Positions 50,621 to 59,471 of a stretch of 64,000 bases of DNA are shown here, piece after piece. The stretch is from NCBI GenBank assembly GCA_006969745.1, contig CP030886.1, forward strand, positions 3,197,234-3,261,233. The letters are read 5' to 3'. Each line of letters opens with the position of its first letter. Within the stretch, counting starts at the first letter, position 1. This DNA is from Cytophagaceae bacterium. GTDB lineage: Bacteria; Bacteroidota; Bacteroidia; Cytophagales; Cyclobacteriaceae. The position numbers and the translations under genes were made by a program. The notes under the pieces are model-generated. The model was given only the letters and a program-made list of their open reading frames with translations. It ran no database searches and had not been told where the DNA came from.

Positions 50621-50666
50621 AGATGCTGAAATAAACCTGTCTGCCGACAGGCAGGTTCAGCATGAC
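50621..50666. repeat. REP-like palindromic repeat, copy E
   Basis: Outer arms ATGCTGAA and TTCAGCAT, with ACCTG and CAGGT inside. Matches copy C at 13224-13266 in layout. Confidence 0.65.
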
Positions 50667-50710
50667 AACATCAAATCAGGTCTATCCAAACCTTATGGTT
50701 TCATCAAAGC

Positions 50711-50737
50711 AAACTACCACCATAAAGGTGGTAGTTT
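50711..50737. terminator. Hairpin, probable terminator of the collagen-motif lipoprotein gene
   Basis: AAACTACCACC, loop ATAAA, GGTGGTAGTTT: an 11-bp perfect stem 10 bases past the stop at 50747 on the minus strand. The T-run is weak, so termination is likely but not certain. Confidence 0.65.
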
Positions 50738-50746
50738 AATTAGTCA

Positions 50747-51307
50747 TTATTTTGGCCTGCTTGGATAATTTTTGGACGCAAGCTTCGATTCAGATATGTC
50801 GAAATGTGCTTTGACTGCATCGTAATCTGAGTAATCTATTCTTCCGGAAAACTGACCCGGAACTACGACCACTCGTGCAATCCAATTATCAGTGGAGTTA
50901 GCACCAAGACCATCGAAATTCACCGTGCCGTCCAGGAAGACACTTACATCAAACTTTGTGAAATCATAATTATACTGAAGTACACCGTCGCTGAAATACA
51001 GCGTTTGTGGCAGTGCTCTCCATATTTCTGTACCGTCACTGGTCACTTCCCAAAGGAAATAAACCAAAGCAACGTCTGAGTCCAGCATGGTAAAGTCATT
51101 AGGTAGATTTAATAATACACTGTATTCTGGTGCAGTAAAACTAAATTCATATTCGAAGACGTAGCTTTCTTCACCATCCACTCCATCAATTCCATCAATT
51201 CCGTCTCGACCGTCATAACCTCTCGGGCCTCTTGGACCATCATCATAGTAATAGCATCCGGATAGTCCGAATAACATAACTGATAAGAGTATGTATAGCT
51301 TTTTCAT
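50747..51307 (-). CDS. Lipoprotein with short collagen-like Gly-x-y repeat
   Basis: 186 residues. The signal peptide ends in LSGC (MKKLYILLSVMLFGLSGC). After YYYDD come eight Gly-x-y triplets (GPRGPRGYDGRDGIDG, then IDGVDGEE), the minimum that can form a short triple helix. The rest is a beta-rich domain (YVFEYEFSFTAPEYSVLLNLPND, VALVYFLWEVTSDGTEIWRALP, WIARVVVVPGQFSG). Lipoproteins of this layout appear in Bacteroidota and are thought to be surface-exposed or to trimerise. Function unknown. It lies between the PadR-permease units. Confidence 0.85.
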   Translation of the reverse strand: MKKLYILLSVMLFGLSGCYYYDDGPRGPRGYDGRDGIDGIDGVDGEESYVFEYEFSFTAPEYSVLLNLPNDFTMLDSDVALVYFLWEVTSDGTEIWRALPQTLYFSDGVLQYNYDFTKFDVSVFLDGTVNFDGLGANSTDNWIARVVVVPGQFSGRIDYSDYDAVKAHFDISESKLASKNYPSRPK

Positions 51308-51426
51308 AACAGTTCATTTTAAGTGAAACATCTTGACCTTTAGATCAGGTAGTTTCAAAATGAGTGCCAAAAATGAAAAAGGTTGAGCGTGAGAGGCTTA
51401 TTCAAATTCAAAATTGACTTGAAAAA

Positions 51427-54063
51427 TCACTCCGAACGCAGGCTATTTACAGGATTGGAAGTGGCTGCTTTTATCGAATGATAGCTGACCGTTGAAATAG
51501 CAATAATCGCCGCCAGGAGGCTCCCAAGGACAAAAAAGTACCAGGATAAATCGATTCTGAAAGCGAAGTTGGACAGCCAATCATTCATAAAATAATAAGC
51601 AATCGGAATACCAGTCAAAACCGCTACTCCAATAAGTTTTAAAAAATCCATTGAAAGCATTCCGATGATGGAATTTTCATGCGCTCCAAGCACTTTTCTC
51701 ACCGCGATTTCTTTGATTCTTTGTTCGGCAACAAAAGACGATAATCCATACAATCCAAGACAGGCAATCGCAATTGCCAACATGCAGAAGATGAGAATGA
51801 ATTGGTTGAATTGCTCTTCATCCTTATAGGCACCTTCAAAGTATTCATCCAAAAATTGATAATTGAAGTTGGCGGGTGCATTCCACTCTTGCCATAGATT
51901 TTCGATGCTTGCTAGCACATCATTGGTTTTTTCTGACTCAACCTTGACCAGCAATCTTCTGCTAGGCGAATGATGAATGACCAATGGATCGATGGGACGT
52001 TCCAACGAATGATGATGGAAATCTTTGGTCACACCTATAACCACTCCTTTTTTGTCTACCGCCCAATCTCCGCTGTGTGTTGTATAATATTCAATTGTTT
52101 TTCCTATCGGGTCCTCCCAGGCTTCACCATAATCCTTGATCGCTTGTTTCCAGGCACTTTCGTTTAGGATAAACGCGGAGCTGTCCGTTGGAATATCTTC
52201 AGAAAATGTACGTCCCAAAATCATCTCCACACCTAGCGCATCCAGCGTGTTATATCCAACATAGTAGCCTAGCCAAGCATCTCCATAGGGATCTTCATAA
52301 TCGGTAAATCCTTCAAACTTGTATCCCCAGTAAAACGCATTGTCACCAGGTATATGGCGACTGGCCATCACAGAAGTCACACCCGAAATAGTTTGAACCT
52401 GATCTTTTACAATGGGCCATTTTCGCCGAAGCGCATCCGAACTTCCAAAGTGAAATACCAACGTATCTTCCGGCTCAAAGCCTAGGTCTTTCTGCTTTAC
52501 AAAAAGCATTTGCTTGTAAACCACCATGGCACCAATGATCAAAGCAATGGAAATGGTGAATTGGAAAATAACCAGGGTTTTCCGCACCCAGCCTTTCCCA
52601 CCTCTCGCTGCATTATTACCTGATAAAATAGCTATCGGCTGAAAAGAAGATAAGAATAGCGCAGGGTAGCTCCCGGTAATAATGATTGTAATGATAGTCA
52701 GGACGAGCACTCCAAGAACTGTCGATACGATATCCGTAAGACCTAAAAGTAAATCTATTTCAGCCAGGCGATTGATTGGAGGTATTGCTACAATGAGGAT
52801 TAGTAATGCAAGAATGACAGCCATGAAGGTCATGATTGCGGACTCGGCAAAGAATTGCACAATAAGTTGCTTTCGAAAGGCTCCCATCACTTTTCGTACA
52901 CCAACTTCTTTGGATCGTTTGGATGCTCGTGCAGTGGCCAGATTCATAAAATTGATACAAGCGATCAAGAGGATGATAATAGCAATGGCAGAAAATATGC
53001 GCACTTGATTGATGTTGCCGTGAGCCGTATAATCAGACCGTAGATCATAAGACTCCAGGTAAAGGTCTTCAATGGGCATAAAGTCAATCGTGATAGAATC
53101 TGCTTCTGCATCATAATACTTATTCCACATCTCCTGGTACTTTTCCTCCATCACTTCTGGATTAGTTCCCGGCTTTAACTTAACGTAGCTACCAATCCAG
53201 TCATTGGGCCAAAGATTCATTATGTTCAGCGAGCGATCGTCGTGCAATAGCTCAAATGGAAGAACCATGTTGAATTGCAAGTGTGAGTTGAGTGGAATGT
53301 TTTCAAAAACTGCAGTCACTTTGAAAGGAAGCTCTTCACCATTGATGACATTGTCAATCATAATTACCTGCCCGATCGGATCTTCCTCACCAAAGAATTT
53401 CTCAGCATGAGATCTGGAAATGGCCACACTGTTTTTATCCTTTAGGCAATTGAATTTATCACCTCTTACCAACGGGAAAGTGAAGAAATTGAAAAAGTTG
53501 GAGTCGGCAACTATCACATCTTCGAAGAAAACTTCGTCATTTGATAGGGATACTTTGCGATCCGTTTTCCAAAAGTTGATTCTGTTAAAGCTGGCTACCT
53601 CTGAATAGTCTCTTGCATAAGTTGGCGCAGCTTGCGCATTGATGTATCCATACACATGCTGCAATCGATAAATGTCTTTACCATCCTCATGAAACTTATC
53701 ATGACTGGTTTCCACTTTGATGAAAAGAAAGATCATGAAGACACAAGCCAGTCCAATACCTAAACCGCTAATATTAATGAGTGAGTAGGACTTGTGCTTG
53801 ATCAAGTTTCTAAAAGCGACTTTTACGTAATTCTGTAGCATGCTCAATGAGTTTGAAGATTGATAGGTTCTTTCGGAGCGATACATCCGCGCATATCGGA
53901 TCACCTCTAGTAAATAGATAGCTTGGGCCAGCACCCTTCCCTTGTTCCGGGCATGTTCCTGATATTCTTCGGCAAGATCGCCTGAGATTTCTTCGAAGAA
54001 TTCGCTGCTGATCAGGCGTTTGAGGAGCTTGGTTGCTAACCTGGGTGGAGGTATTGGTGACAT
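51427..54063 (-). CDS. Orphan FtsX/MacB-type permease with N-terminal prefix domain, copy 3
   Basis: 878 residues. Prefix domain PPRLATKLLKRLISSEFFEEISGDLAEEYQEHARNKG is the most divergent of the three. Coupling helices: SKRSKEVGVRKVMGAFRKQLIVQFF (about 385-410) and EQRIKEIAVRKVLGAHENSI. The periplasmic domains differ from the other two copies. Two bases separate it from its PadR gene, so it is translated from the same message. Confidence 0.9.
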   Translation of the reverse strand: MSPIPPPRLATKLLKRLISSEFFEEISGDLAEEYQEHARNKGRVLAQAIYLLEVIRYARMYRSERTYQSSNSLSMLQNYVKVAFRNLIKHKSYSLINISGLGIGLACVFMIFLFIKVETSHDKFHEDGKDIYRLQHVYGYINAQAAPTYARDYSEVASFNRINFWKTDRKVSLSNDEVFFEDVIVADSNFFNFFTFPLVRGDKFNCLKDKNSVAISRSHAEKFFGEEDPIGQVIMIDNVINGEELPFKVTAVFENIPLNSHLQFNMVLPFELLHDDRSLNIMNLWPNDWIGSYVKLKPGTNPEVMEEKYQEMWNKYYDAEADSITIDFMPIEDLYLESYDLRSDYTAHGNINQVRIFSAIAIIILLIACINFMNLATARASKRSKEVGVRKVMGAFRKQLIVQFFAESAIMTFMAVILALLILIVAIPPINRLAEIDLLLGLTDIVSTVLGVLVLTIITIIITGSYPALFLSSFQPIAILSGNNAARGGKGWVRKTLVIFQFTISIALIIGAMVVYKQMLFVKQKDLGFEPEDTLVFHFGSSDALRRKWPIVKDQVQTISGVTSVMASRHIPGDNAFYWGYKFEGFTDYEDPYGDAWLGYYVGYNTLDALGVEMILGRTFSEDIPTDSSAFILNESAWKQAIKDYGEAWEDPIGKTIEYYTTHSGDWAVDKKGVVIGVTKDFHHHSLERPIDPLVIHHSPSRRLLVKVESEKTNDVLASIENLWQEWNAPANFNYQFLDEYFEGAYKDEEQFNQFILIFCMLAIAIACLGLYGLSSFVAEQRIKEIAVRKVLGAHENSIIGMLSMDFLKLIGVAVLTGIPIAYYFMNDWLSNFAFRIDLSWYFFVLGSLLAAIIAISTVSYHSIKAATSNPVNSLRSE

Positions 54064-54065
54064 GA

Positions 54066-54398
54066 TCAGCTGAGTTTAGGCATCAAATGGACCATATTTC
54101 CCCACAATGCATCACGTCTGGATTTGAGCACTTCCAATGCTTTGAATCCTTGTGGAGTTACTTCGAAGTAGCGTTTTCGTTTACCACCTCGCTCCGGGGT
54201 AGTCTCACCGAATGAACTTTGCACGAATTGTTTGTTCTCCAGCCGATTGAGCACTGTATGAATTGAGCTAATTACCACTTTACGATCCATTTTTTCTGCA
54301 AGCGATTTTTTAATAGCCGGTGCATAAGCTTTCGGATATAATGAACCGACGGTCAATAAAACCAACTCTTCCAGCTCACCCAGATGATCTCCTTTCAT
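54066..54398 (-). CDS. PadR-family transcriptional regulator, copy 3
   Basis: 110 residues, MKGDHLGELEELVLLTVGSL at the start, SSIHTVLNRLENKQF in the recognition helix and ETTPERGGKRKRYFEVT in the wing. A pair of 15-base direct repeats lies immediately upstream (54405-54462), unlike the repeats before copies 1 and 2. It is divergent from the DUF1801 gene. Confidence 0.93.
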   Translation of the reverse strand: MKGDHLGELEELVLLTVGSLYPKAYAPAIKKSLAEKMDRKVVISSIHTVLNRLENKQFVQSSFGETTPERGGKRKRYFEVTPQGFKALEVLKSRRDALWGNMVHLMPKLS

Positions 54399-54404
54399 AT
54401 TAAA

Positions 54405-54462
54405 TTCTGATTTGTCGATTTTAACATACGGGGAATGTGTGATAATGTTCTGATTTGTCGAT
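54405..54462. promoter_or_regulatory. Pair of 15-base direct repeats before PadR copy 3
   Basis: TTCTGATTTGTCGAT occurs at 54405-54419 and 54448-54462, 43 bases apart, about four helical turns. The second copy lies close to the divergent DUF1801 gene. Candidate PadR operator. Confidence 0.5.
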
Positions 54463-54508
54463 AATAAATTAAATGAGATTAAATCGAGATGTTTTTTTAA
54501 GTTTAATC

Positions 54509-54898
54509 ATGCACCCGGACATTCAGGCTTTCAACACAGCCCAATCGGCTGATGATCAGGAAATTTGTGAGAGACTTGCTGAGATCATCGATAAGTCTTT
54601 GATCGAAGCAGAGAGTAAGATATGGCATGCACATCCCGTATGGTTTATAGGAGGTAATCCCATCGTTGGCTATAGCAAGTTGAAAAACTGTGTTCGGCTT
54701 TTGTTTTGGAGTGGTCAATCGTTTGAGGAGGAGGGACTCAATCCTGAAGGCAAATTCAAAGCTGCAGACAGACGATACACCTCGGTAGATCAAATTAATT
54801 CCTCTGATTTGGAACGATGGCTGGAAAAATCAAGAAAGATCCAGTGGGACTATAATAATATCGTCAAAAAGAAGGGACGATTAGATCGACTGGTTTAG
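54509..54898 (+). CDS. DUF1801 family protein (YdhG/YobT-like)
   Basis: 129 residues from ATG 54509. An upstream ATG at 54473 is possible, but DUF1801 proteins start near this motif (MHPDIQAFNTAQSADDQEICERLAEIID). The core has ESKIWHAHPVWFIGGNPIVGYSKLKNCVRLLFWSG, the typical P-x-W-F and Y-x-x-L-K-x-C/H-V-x-L-x-F/W pattern. The fold is frataxin-like, its role is unknown. It is divergent from PadR copy 3 and shares its spacer. Confidence 0.88.
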   Translation: MHPDIQAFNTAQSADDQEICERLAEIIDKSLIEAESKIWHAHPVWFIGGNPIVGYSKLKNCVRLLFWSGQSFEEEGLNPEGKFKAADRRYTSVDQINSSDLERWLEKSRKIQWDYNNIVKKKGRLDRLV

Positions 54899-54962
54899 GA
54901 TGTTAAGTTATTATTGAACTCATTTCCAATCTACTTGTGTTCTCAATCAAATTAACTAGCTT

Positions 54963-55310
54963 ATGCCACACTTTCTTCTACATACTACCAGCAATACAAT
55001 CACACCAGAACAAGAAGATGATTTCCTTCATGCCATTCACAAAGAAGCAGTTGCCAGCGGATTATTTGCTGAGGGTGACATCAAAGTGAGAATAGAGCGT
55101 TTTGAAAAGTCGATGGTAGGAGGGAAGATCAACGAACCTTTTGTCCATGTGTTTGGATACATCATGCAAGGCCGTACAACCGAAATGAAAGCAAAACTCT
55201 CAAGAGCAATTGTATCCAGACTTAACGATATGTTGCCGGATGTGCCAGCCATCGCAATGAATGTGGATGACTTTGAAGCGTCGACTTACTGCAATAAGGC
55301 CAAGTTGTAA
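54963..55310 (+). CDS. 5-carboxymethyl-2-hydroxymuconate isomerase-like protein
   Basis: 115 residues of the tautomerase superfamily. Pro2, directly after the start Met, is the expected catalytic base (MPHFLLHTTSN). Later features are EGDIKVRIERFEKSMVGG and FVHVFGYIMQGRTTEMKAKLSRAIVSRL, typical of the HpaF/CHMI group that isomerises aromatic-catabolite intermediates. No other genes of homoprotocatechuate breakdown are nearby, so the substrate may be different. Confidence 0.85.
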   Translation: MPHFLLHTTSNTITPEQEDDFLHAIHKEAVASGLFAEGDIKVRIERFEKSMVGGKINEPFVHVFGYIMQGRTTEMKAKLSRAIVSRLNDMLPDVPAIAMNVDDFEASTYCNKAKL

Positions 55311-55314
55311 AGAA

Positions 55315-56454
55315 TTAAAATGCCTCGCCAATAAAGAAATAGTAGCCAAGACCGTCTTCTGAAACAGCTACATCAAAGCGGGTGAAGATGTCTTTGCTCT
55401 TAAAGATCAAAAATCGTACGCCGGTACCTCCGGCGACTTTGAGTTTGCTTAGGTCGAGGTTTTTCACTCCGTCGCTAACGGTTCCAAAGCCAACAAACGC
55501 AGCTGCACCCCACCGTTTGCTAAATGGAAAAGGCAGAAAGCGATATTCCGTTTGTGCAGCGAGAAGTGTCTGATCACGATATCTACCCAGATAATATCCC
55601 CGCATCAATGATTCGCCACCCATCAGCGAAAGCTGAGTAAAAGGTGCATTTCCTTGAACTTCCGAAAAGTATAACTGTGAAGCCAACACCTGCGAATTGG
55701 TAGTTGGTAAGTAATAGCGCGCATCTAAAAAGTAGGAGGTGAACTCAAAATCACTACCCCAGCCATCATCGTATCTGAGAAATCCCATTTCGCCAAAAAA
55801 GCCTTTTCGAACATTTAGCACATTGTGCCTGTCGTCAAATACTAAACCAAGCCCTAGGCCTAGATTGGTGAATTTTTGAACTCCAGTAGGTGTCTCAAAC
55901 GGTTCGCTGGTAAATTGATTCAATGTGACGTTTGACAACCGATGAAAGTCCGTTTCAAAACCCAAATAAAGACTTCCATGAACTTTTCGTAGCACACGTT
56001 CCCGGATACTTATGGTACCGGCATCTATCTGCGCAAGTTCTTCTCCACTGATGTCAATGCCCTCACCAAAGTAGAGTAAGGGAAACTGTTGCAGGCGAAC
56101 CCTTCCTAGAAAAAACCAAAGGCTTTTGTCACTGTAAAGCGCGTGATCCATCCACAGTCCGTATTGTTTTTCCAGCGTAACAAAAGTGAAGGCATTGATC
56201 TCACTCAGCCTGTTTTTAATATCTCTATTGGCGTAATACACATACACTGCGCTCACGCCAAATTCCCATTTGGTTTCAGGAGCGTATGCAATGGTAGGGT
56301 AAGCAATAAATTTTGGTCGTTCTATTGACGTGGTGTCGTTGAAGACCGAATTCCAGACTCGTTTGATTAACCCATCATTTTGAGCATTTATGGAAAGAGG
56401 TATGCCGAAAAAGGCAAAAAGGACAAGTGCTTTTAAAAAGGGATTGCTGCGCAT
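55315..56454 (-). CDS. Omp85/BamA-like outer-membrane barrel protein
   Basis: 379 residues with a signal peptide (MRSNPFLKALVLFAFFGIPLSINAQ). The mature part is a 14-16-strand barrel of the bacterial surface antigen (Omp85 C-terminal) type, with GLGLGLVFDDRHNVLNVRKGFFGEMGFLRYDD and the loop-6 motif MRGYYLGRYRDQ. No POTRA domain precedes it, so it is not BamA itself but a POTRA-less relative. The function of such proteins is not known. Converges with the CHMI-like gene. Confidence 0.88.
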   Translation of the reverse strand: MRSNPFLKALVLFAFFGIPLSINAQNDGLIKRVWNSVFNDTTSIERPKFIAYPTIAYAPETKWEFGVSAVYVYYANRDIKNRLSEINAFTFVTLEKQYGLWMDHALYSDKSLWFFLGRVRLQQFPLLYFGEGIDISGEELAQIDAGTISIRERVLRKVHGSLYLGFETDFHRLSNVTLNQFTSEPFETPTGVQKFTNLGLGLGLVFDDRHNVLNVRKGFFGEMGFLRYDDGWGSDFEFTSYFLDARYYLPTTNSQVLASQLYFSEVQGNAPFTQLSLMGGESLMRGYYLGRYRDQTLLAAQTEYRFLPFPFSKRWGAAAFVGFGTVSDGVKNLDLSKLKVAGGTGVRFLIFKSKDIFTRFDVAVSEDGLGYYFFIGEAF

Positions 56455-56501
56455 TTGAGCAAATAACGAAAATTGTGCTAAAACGATGGATTAATTTTTA
56501 C

Positions 56502-57944
56502 CTATTGTCGTTCCGCAATCTCTTCCAAATATTCGCCTATCCGCGTTTTGCTGAAGTAGCTTCCACTTTTAACAATTCCATCGATCTTTTGAGTATTGGT
56601 AATGGTCTCTAGTGGGTTTTCAGAGAGGAGCACCATATCGGCAAACTTCCCTTTAGCAATGGTTCCGTAATCTTCTTCTACTCCCAGGTAAAGTGCCGGA
56701 TTGATGGTGGCTGTCTGCAAAGCTTCCAGTGGAGAAAGCCCTGCTTTTTCAAACATCTCAATTTCCAGATGAACACCTAGTCCGGGCCAGCACAAAGGAT
56801 TAGCACCAGTATCTGTTCCCACCAATAGCTTTACTCCAGCTTTATTCATATCTCCGATGATTCGCATGTAATGATCCACCAGATCTTGCTGGGCTTTCAA
56901 AAAATCCTTGTTTCGGTATCGCAGATGATCATTGACTTGAGGTGTCCAATATTTTTTCATATAAGCAGGTAGATACTTGAAGTGGGCCTGGTCTTTTTTC
57001 TCCTCTGTTTCAAACCAGGCATTTTTAAACCACATGGAAATCGTTGGTGTGTGCCAGGTCTCATTTTCGGCAAATGTTTTGAACAACTTTGCTGCCTTAG
57101 CAGGATCATAGGTATCTATGATGAGCTTATTTCTGAAAATGTATTGACCCAATCGATCATTGATGCTACCATAATCAATGTTCTTGTTTCGTATATCTGC
57201 CTCACGCGAGGAACATTCCAATGGGATATCCAGTAGGTGCTCAAGACTGTTGATGCCGGATTCTGATGCTTCATAGTTGGTGACCGTCTGAGGCACATGT
57301 CCACAGAAGGGAAAGTCGATGGATCGGGCATACTTTGCCATTGCAAAATAGATCGAGTCGGGAAGGAGAGAATAGACTTTTAGAAAATCAACACCTGCTT
57401 CTATCAGAGAATCTACTTTTTGGATGACATGTTTGGTTGATGGGATCCCGATAGAACCATCCCACATTGGATTTGGTCCATCAATAAGCGGGCCTGCAGC
57501 GTAAATGGTTGGGCCTACAATGGAACCATTGGCGATCAATTCTCTCCACTCATTTACTACTTTGAGTGAACCTGCCATATCGCGAATGCCGGTAACGCCA
57601 TGAAGCACAAAAAGTGGCATCAACAAATCCCTGCTTTCCGCATCGGGCTTCATCCGCCACATTTCCGGATCATCCGGGTGGGCGTGCATATCCCATAGTC
57701 CTGGAATCAGGTATTTCCCCGATCCATCAATGGTAAATGTGGCTTTGGAAGTGGACGGATCAGAGGATTGTATTTCGTGAATACGATCGGCTTTGATCAA
57801 TACATCCATGCTATTTGCTATTGTCCCATTTTCTACATCTACGATATTAACATTAGAGATGAGTAAATCAGGAATTTTGTCACGTTGTGCAACAACCGTC
57901 GGCGAAAGCAATAGGGCAGCGAGAATCAGATACAGGTGCTTCAT
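56502..57944 (-). CDS. Exported amidohydrolase family protein
   Basis: 480 residues from ATG 57944, where a clean signal peptide begins (MKHLYLILAALLLSPTVVAQ); ATG 57965 is less likely. The metal site is H87-x-H89 in GLWDMHAHPDD, with a carbamylatable Lys in FLKVYS, His in FCGHVPQ and EHLLD, and the fourth ligand in GTDTGANP. This is the imidazolonepropionase/Xaa-Pro dipeptidase-like branch of the superfamily. The substrate is likely a cyclic amide or a peptide; it would act in the periplasm or outside the cell. Confidence 0.9.
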   Translation of the reverse strand: MKHLYLILAALLLSPTVVAQRDKIPDLLISNVNIVDVENGTIANSMDVLIKADRIHEIQSSDPSTSKATFTIDGSGKYLIPGLWDMHAHPDDPEMWRMKPDAESRDLLMPLFVLHGVTGIRDMAGSLKVVNEWRELIANGSIVGPTIYAAGPLIDGPNPMWDGSIGIPSTKHVIQKVDSLIEAGVDFLKVYSLLPDSIYFAMAKYARSIDFPFCGHVPQTVTNYEASESGINSLEHLLDIPLECSSREADIRNKNIDYGSINDRLGQYIFRNKLIIDTYDPAKAAKLFKTFAENETWHTPTISMWFKNAWFETEEKKDQAHFKYLPAYMKKYWTPQVNDHLRYRNKDFLKAQQDLVDHYMRIIGDMNKAGVKLLVGTDTGANPLCWPGLGVHLEIEMFEKAGLSPLEALQTATINPALYLGVEEDYGTIAKGKFADMVLLSENPLETITNTQKIDGIVKSGSYFSKTRIGEYLEEIAERQ

Positions 57945-58048
57945 TGTCAGAATGAGTTTATCCAAATCTGAATAATTATTTCAAGAATCACACATGATTT
58001 TAATCGAAGAGGATCAATTGGTTATGAACGGTGAAGTCATCGATGATC

Positions 58049-58579
58049 TTATTTATACTTCCAGCCTGGATAAACCCATCCGAGCAGGCGTACACCGACC
58101 CAATAGAGTCCGGCCCACATCCATTTGGCTTCTTTGAGTTGATGGTAGAAAATCCGATCTGCTTCCCTACGTGTGACCGGTGCGCAGCGTTTGTACTGAT
58201 ATAATATATCGTGGATCATTGAAGCGTAGTAGGTCTTAGGCTTGAATTTATGTATTCTGGGAATGTCATATTCATGCTCAATCATCTTCCCATCAAAATT
58301 TCCCCATGTAATCTGTAGAAAGTTGATCTTGGGTGTGCAGCCGTCCCAGGCATATCCACGATTGTCGTCCTGAGAGCCTCGAACGGTGATGGTACCATCC
58401 GGATCGATTTTAAGCCATTTTCCTTCGAATTTACGGTCTTTTAAAACGTTCGTCTGGTATTCAAAGTCTGCATGATGAACAAACTTCCAAAGCTTCTTAG
58501 CTCCTTCTTTCAGGCATCCGCCTTCGGTTTCCGGTTCGTTTTTCCAGTCGGTGACTTTTTCTTCAAATGTTGGTTTCAT
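58049..58579 (-). CDS. DUF1353-like protein of unknown function
   Basis: 176 residues, no signal peptide. It has GYAWDGCTPKINFLQ, then ASMIHDILYQYKRCAPVTRREADRIFYHQL and YWVGVRLLGWVYPG, matching the shape of DUF1353, a phage-associated family of unknown role (the usual D-G-x-S/T-x-P and A-x-x-x-H-D-x-L-Y pattern). No other phage gene is nearby. Family assignment is by motif only. Confidence 0.75.
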   Translation of the reverse strand: MKPTFEEKVTDWKNEPETEGGCLKEGAKKLWKFVHHADFEYQTNVLKDRKFEGKWLKIDPDGTITVRGSQDDNRGYAWDGCTPKINFLQITWGNFDGKMIEHEYDIPRIHKFKPKTYYASMIHDILYQYKRCAPVTRREADRIFYHQLKEAKWMWAGLYWVGVRLLGWVYPGWKYK

Positions 58580-58709
58580 GGTGATAAGGTTAGTGAAGTG
58601 AAATAGAAGATAGCGGTATTTGTAAAAAATTAAAAATCTTAATGATTGAGTTCCTTATTTTGAAATGCTATTAATATTCAGAATGGAACTATCGTATCTT
58701 CGATTTACA

Positions 58710-59471
58710 ATGGAACCTTCAAATCAAAACTCCATCTATCACCAATTGATAGCGACAGAGCTTCAGGCCTGGCAAGCTGCTATGCGGAAAAAGCCTTCTT
58801 TCTGGAATCGCACGACCAAAAAGGTGCAGAAGAAGGTCAATAATATCATACCAGAGAAGGTACATCGTGCGATAACTAAGGCAATCAAAGAGATTACGCG
58901 CGGAGTGATATTCGGGTCTGGATTTACGACCCGAACACGGAAGGAGGTTGGGCCACTAGAGGAGGTGGAGACTAAAGTGAAGGAACGAATCAACTTCTAC
59001 TCGTCTTCTGCTGCGGTAGAAGGTGCAGCAACAGGATTTGGCGGTTTTCTTCTGAGCTTAGCAGATTTTCCATTATGGCTTACGTTGAAAATGAAAATGC
59101 TATTCGAAATAGCCTCCAGATATGGATATGATACTAAAGACTATAAGGAACGGATTTATATCCTGCATATCTTCCAGCTCACTTTTTCCAGCCAGGAACG
59201 GCGAAATGAAGTTTTCGAGAAAATGGAAAATTGGGAGTTGATAAAAGATCAACTACCCAATGATTTCAACGCTTTTGACTGGCGAACTTTTCAATTGGAA
59301 TACCGGGACTATATTGATTTGGCCAAACTTCTTCAGTTGATTCCAGGTGTTGGAGCCATTGCGGGTGCGTTGGTAAATCATAAGCTGACCAACAAGTTGG
59401 GAAAAGTTGCAATGAATGCGTACCGGATGAGAGATGATCGATTTAGGGAAGTGAAACAGCTAAAGTCTTAA
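58710..59471 (+). CDS. EcsC family protein
   Basis: 253 residues from ATG 58710; ATG 58665 or 58683 would add up to 15 residues of doubtful coding. EcsC-type features: VEGAATGFGGFLLSLADFPLWLTLKMKMLFEIASRYGYD, ERIYILHIFQLTFSSQ, and IPGVGAIAGALVNHKLTNKLGKVAMNAYRMRDDRF. EcsC is a membrane-associated protein linked in Bacillus to an ABC exporter; function here is unknown. The 3' end overlaps the converging OmpA gene by four bases. Confidence 0.88.
   Translation: MEPSNQNSIYHQLIATELQAWQAAMRKKPSFWNRTTKKVQKKVNNIIPEKVHRAITKAIKEITRGVIFGSGFTTRTRKEVGPLEEVETKVKERINFYSSSAAVEGAATGFGGFLLSLADFPLWLTLKMKMLFEIASRYGYDTKDYKERIYILHIFQLTFSSQERRNEVFEKMENWELIKDQLPNDFNAFDWRTFQLEYRDYIDLAKLLQLIPGVGAIAGALVNHKLTNKLGKVAMNAYRMRDDRFREVKQLKS

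Noticed and set aside
42503..54398. Complete ABC efflux systems with an ATP-binding subunit
   Set aside because: No Walker A/B-containing gene of the ABC type occurs next to any of the three permeases.
55315..56454. BamA itself
   Set aside because: There is no POTRA-domain region before the barrel and the protein is only 379 residues.
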